Origin: Christensenella sp. UBA941
GTDB lineage: Bacteria > Bacillota > Clostridia > Christensenellales > UBA941
Assembly (NCBI GenBank): GCA_002293365.1
Contig: DBDD01000199.1
Coordinates: 1 to 8,126 of the forward strand
Reading direction: 5' to 3'
Length of the DNA stretch: 8,126 nt
In this document: positions 6,923-8,126 of the stretch, piece by piece
How the letters are laid out: each line of letters starts with the position of its first letter
Numbering within the stretch: the first letter of the stretch is position 1
Notes under the pieces: model-generated
The model's database searches: none
What the model saw: only the letters and a program-made list of their open reading frames with translations
What the model was told of the DNA's origin: nothing
Translations under genes and position numbers: made by a program

Positions 6923-6949
6923 GCATACGCGAGAGATCACACATATTAT
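6923..6949 (+). promoter_or_regulatory. Candidate promoter for the SdrD-like gene, sporulation-sigma-like
   Basis: GCATA (6923-6927), 14 bases, then CATATTAT (6942-6949). This resembles the GHATR / CAHWHTA pattern of the forespore factor sigma-G, with the spacer one base short, and more loosely sigma-E boxes. The same -10 region also contains TATTAT, five of six for sigma-A, but without a -35. Start of transcription would be near 6956, right at the foldable leader. Weak evidence, as the motifs are short and AT-rich. Confidence 0.3.
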
Positions 6950-6954
6950 TTAAT

Positions 6955-7031
6955 GTGGCTAGCCCCGCTTAAACATAGTCCGCGAAGCACGAATAAAGCT
7001 TTGTAACAAAGCGGCAGCCACGCCGTTTTTT
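6955..7031 (+). ncRNA. Foldable leader with T6 tract, possible attenuator
   Basis: GTGGCT (6955-6960) pairs with AGCCAC (7016-7021); the helix extends either through GCC/GGC with a bulged A6961, or through CCGCTT (6965-6970) with AAGCGG (7009-7014). Inside lies GCTTTGT-A-ACAAAGC (6998-7012). A short hairpin CGGC (7012-7015)/GCCG (7022-7025) directly precedes TTTTTT (7026-7031) and cannot form together with the long helix. Mutually exclusive helices before a T-tract are the layout of an attenuator, about 50 bases upstream of the SdrD-like start. It did not match any riboswitch class I could recall. The terminator stem is only four base pairs, so termination would be weak. Confidence 0.38.
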
Positions 7032-7047
7032 ATGTATTGGATAACTA

Positions 7048-7061
7048 ATAGTTAGAACTAT
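7048..7061. promoter_or_regulatory. ATAGTT-AG-AACTAT inverted repeat
   Basis: A perfect 6+6 inverted repeat with a 2-base centre, 9 bases before the Shine-Dalgarno (GGAGAG, 7071-7076) of the SdrD-like gene. Its half-site resembles that of the palindrome over the marR promoter (ATAGT), so the same MarR protein may bind both. Alternatively it is a hairpin in the leader RNA. Confidence 0.42.
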
Positions 7062-7083
7062 CATTAACTTGGAGAGAAAACAT

Positions 7084-8126
7084 ATGGCGACAATATCGGG
7101 ACGACTGGTATACGACAGCAATAGAACCTTTGATGGAAACGGCGCGGGGATGGCGGGCGTCCCGATTGTTTTGCAAAGCCCCTCCGGCGGCAAAGCCGTC
7201 GCCGTCAATACCGACGGCAACGGAAACTACGCCTTCACTGACGTTCCCGACGGTAATTACCAAGTGGTTGAAAAGGCCGACCTGACCCCAAAGCCGTCGG
7301 CGACCGGCAGTGCGAGCTGGGGTTCGGCCACAACGCAGTCTACGATCACCACCGGCGGCGTAACGCCGCTTATCAACGCGGATACGAATCAGCCGAACAG
7401 GGCTGTGTGGAACTCCGGAATAAAGTCCGGCTCAAACGCCATAGACGGCGTAGGCGCGACCACCCTGAATATCTCCGTTTCCGGCGACAACGTAAGCAAT
7501 CAAACGACGAACGACTCAAGGAATATCATCAGCAACGGCCCCGTCATCTATACGCCGCTTTCCATTGGCGACTCCGCGAACTATACGCAAAACTTATTAA
7601 CCTCGCTCGGCGAAAACGGCAGCTTCGGCACATATCCGCAAGGCACGCCGGCTTCAAAAAACGAAAAAAGCGATCCGTTTCCGATCAACGACGAATCCAA
7701 CCCGGCGGTCAGGTATACAAAATATGACAGGACTGTCGCCGAAGGCTACTATGCCGTCCAAAACGCGAGAGTCGCGGCCGCGAGCATGTGGAATATGTCG
7801 GGCCATACCACGGGCAACGAAATGGACCGCTTCGTCCTCGTGAACAACGAAAACGCGGGCCGTCCAATCCTCTCGAAAACTGTGACGGAGGGCGTAGCCC
7901 CGAACACCAGATACTTGCTCAGCGGCTGGTTCGCGAACGTTACGAAAACCCCCAGAATGTCTACGCCTCCGAAATTCAGGATGACGGCGATCAGCAATAA
8001 CAATGACGGCAGTACCACGGAGTTGTTTAACAGCGACGCGCCGACGATGACCATGCGCACAGATATGCCCGAATGGAGGCAATTCGGCGACTTTATTCAA
8101 ACGGGGCCCAATACGCAGTCCGTAAC
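7084..8126 (+). CDS. Large SdrD-B/Cna-B-like repeat protein (5' part)
   Basis: An open frame of 347 codons with no stop before the right edge. It starts at ATG 7084, with GGAGAG seven bases upstream. Residues 4-64 form an SdrD-B/Cna-B-like beta fold: ISGRLVYDSNR, then GVPIVLQ (26-31), then NTDGNGNYAFTDVPDGNYQVVE (42-63, the family's turn and last strand). A Ser/Thr/Gly-rich stretch follows, then NGPVIYTPLSI (151-161). A second region at about 220-286 (GYYAVQNARV, HTTGNEMDRFVLVNN, VAPNTRYLLSGWFANV) resembles the beta-sandwich, lectin-like part of large clostridial proteins whose later repeats are DUF11-type. The protein begins directly with the fold: no signal peptide or membrane helix is seen in the 347 residues. 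Function unknown; a surface, spore-coat or spore-appendage structural role is possible but unproven. The gene is divergent from the marR operon across a 293-base regulatory gap. Confidence 0.8.
   Translation, partial: MATISGRLVYDSNRTFDGNGAGMAGVPIVLQSPSGGKAVAVNTDGNGNYAFTDVPDGNYQVVEKADLTPKPSATGSASWGSATTQSTITTGGVTPLINADTNQPNRAVWNSGIKSGSNAIDGVGATTLNISVSGDNVSNQTTNDSRNIISNGPVIYTPLSIGDSANYTQNLLTSLGENGSFGTYPQGTPASKNEKSDPFPINDESNPAVRYTKYDRTVAEGYYAVQNARVAAASMWNMSGHTTGNEMDRFVLVNNENAGRPILSKTVTEGVAPNTRYLLSGWFANVTKTPRMSTPPKFRMTAISNNNDGSTTELFNSDAPTMTMRTDMPEWRQFGDFIQTGPNTQSV

Noticed and set aside
6955..7031. c-di-GMP, purine or fluoride riboswitch
   Set aside because: The conserved core sequences of these classes that I could recall are not present, so only an unnamed structured leader is claimed.
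7012..7031. Terminator for a gene ending to the left
   Set aside because: No plus-strand gene ends between 2656 and this point, so the hairpin with T6 can only act on a transcript starting within the intergenic region.
6969..7220. Minus-strand frames near the SdrD-like start
   Set aside because: They cover the leader and 5' end of a better-supported plus-strand gene and lack any domain.
7654..8100. Minus-strand frame of 148 codons at the right end
   Set aside because: Antisense to the uninterrupted SdrD-like frame; Arg/His-rich shadow.

Overview
The window reads as a piece of a Gram-positive, probably clostridial (Bacillota) chromosome of moderate GC. The clues are strong Shine-Dalgarno sequences, a TTG start codon, an ECF sigma factor paired with an RsgI-like/PepSY membrane protein, a heterodimeric ABC exporter of the TM287/288 (BmrCD) type with its MarR regulator, and a large SdrD-B-like protein of a kind I associate with clostridia. 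The taxonomic assignment is inference from family content only.

Layout. (1) 1-645, plus strand: the C-terminal 214 residues of a TRAP transporter substrate-binding protein (DctP family), closed by a good intrinsic terminator at 681-716. (2) 743-2656, plus strand: an extended -10 promoter, an ECF-type sigma factor starting at TTG, and an 11-base-overlapping gene for a single-pass membrane protein. That protein has an N-terminal cytoplasmic stub, an RsgI-like extracytoplasmic domain with an Asn-Pro motif, and two PepSY repeats. The pair looks like a sigma/anti-sigma surface-sensing module. (3) 2661-2735: a compound palindromic repeat between two convergent transcription units, resembling a dispersed REP/MITE-like element and possibly acting as a shared terminator. 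(4) 6790 down to 2754, minus strand: a marR-abc-abc operon (12-base gap, then a 4-base ATGA overlap). It encodes an autoregulatory-type MarR repressor and the two half-transporters of a heterodimeric exporter, one with a degenerate ATPase site (Asp for the catalytic Glu, Gln for the switch His). (5) 6791-7083: a dense intergenic region with the operon promoter overlapped by a perfect palindrome, a TGTCA repeat cluster, a possible sporulation-sigma-like promoter, a foldable leader with a T6 tract, and a second ATAGT-type inverted repeat. (6) 7084-8126, plus strand, running off the window: an open frame with no stop, beginning with an SdrD-B/Cna-B-like fold and lacking a signal peptide.

How the parts may work together. 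The sigma/anti-sigma pair is self-contained and would respond to an envelope or extracellular cue. The MarR operon would be induced by a small ligand and pump out a toxic or signalling compound. The SdrD-like gene is divergent from the MarR operon and may have its own leader control. No mobile-element gene, CRISPR array, tRNA or rRNA was seen. The least explained parts are the 6861-7083 regulatory region and the signal-less SdrD-like protein it precedes.
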